From NCBI GenBank assembly GCA_015904055.1, contig JABMDE010000030.1, forward strand, positions 26,429 to 33,979: DNA of 7,551 nucleotides, written 5' to 3'. The translations under genes were made by a program, and so were the position numbers. Positions 7,461 through 7,551 of the stretch are shown piece by piece. The DNA comes from Nitrospira sp. (GTDB lineage: Bacteria > Nitrospirota > Nitrospiria > Nitrospirales > Nitrospiraceae). Within the stretch, counting starts at the first letter, position 1; each line of letters opens with the position of its first letter. The notes under the pieces were generated by a model. It was not told the origin of the DNA, ran no database searches, and was given only the letters and a program-made list of their open reading frames with translations.

Positions 7461-7551
7461 CGAATATCTCCTTTAGCCGCTGTTGGCCAACGGCGATCTC
7501 ATGCGTGGGTGTGTTCTGGGTTTTCTTGTGAAATCCATGAAACACCACAAT
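7447..7551 (-). CDS. HigB/Gp49-like toxin, C-terminal 34 residues only
   Basis: The frame is open from the window edge (7551) to a TAA at 7447-7449. It reads VVFHGFHKKTQNTP then HEIAVGQQRLKEIFDAHD. The FHGF-KKTQ-TP-EI-A-QRLKE pattern is the characteristic C-terminus of the phage-derived Gp49-like (HigB/RelE superfamily) toxins, which in characterised members cleave mRNA on the ribosome. Most of the protein, its start and the operon promoter lie beyond the window, so activity cannot be judged. The 14-base overlap with the downstream XRE antitoxin supports the assignment as the toxin of a type II pair. Confidence 0.8.
   Translation of the reverse strand: MVVFHGFHKKTQNTPTHEIAVGQQRLKEIFDAHD

Noticed and set aside
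7165..7476. 103-codon plus-strand open frame
   Set aside because: It is antisense to the XRE antitoxin, which has a strong ribosome-binding site and a clear helix-turn-helix.

Overview
This is a GC-rich bacterial chromosome segment. The start resembles ordinary housekeeping DNA and the right end resembles accessory DNA. Protein wording in gap, tpiA, secG and especially mutS2 recalls Nitrospira-like (Nitrospirota) bacteria. That placement rests on memory of family sequences, not a search, so it is tentative.

Positions 1-3416 (minus strand) hold a compact operon read right to left: gap, pgk, tpiA, secG. The first three encode consecutive enzymes of lower glycolysis/gluconeogenesis (GAPDH, phosphoglycerate kinase, triosephosphate isomerase). 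The last encodes the SecG subunit of the SecYEG translocon and is cut by the window edge. A convincing sigma70-type promoter for the operon lies at 3481-3510, in the 313-base divergent region.

Positions 3733-6116 (plus strand) hold mutS2, which is broken. The full family architecture is present (core/lever, Walker ATPase, coiled coil, KOW-like segment, Smr domain), but it runs through three frames. At 5176 and at 5969 a conserved stretch of about five codons is replaced by one base. By family alignment from memory, both look like 14-base deletions causing the same phase change.

Positions 6117-7155 look like an integron gene-cassette segment. A typical attC site (6504-6564) sits between a 74-residue Cys/His-containing ORF and a 164-residue membrane protein whose ATG starts two bases after the site. 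A weak attC-like hairpin follows the second ORF. No integrase gene or attI is visible.

Positions 7149-7551 (minus strand) hold a toxin-antitoxin pair: a complete XRE-type antitoxin preceded, with a 14-base overlap, by the C-terminus of a HigB/Gp49-like toxin that runs off the window. Its orientation is opposite to the cassette ORFs. Taken together, the right third looks like an exchangeable cassette region abutting the 3' end of mutS2.
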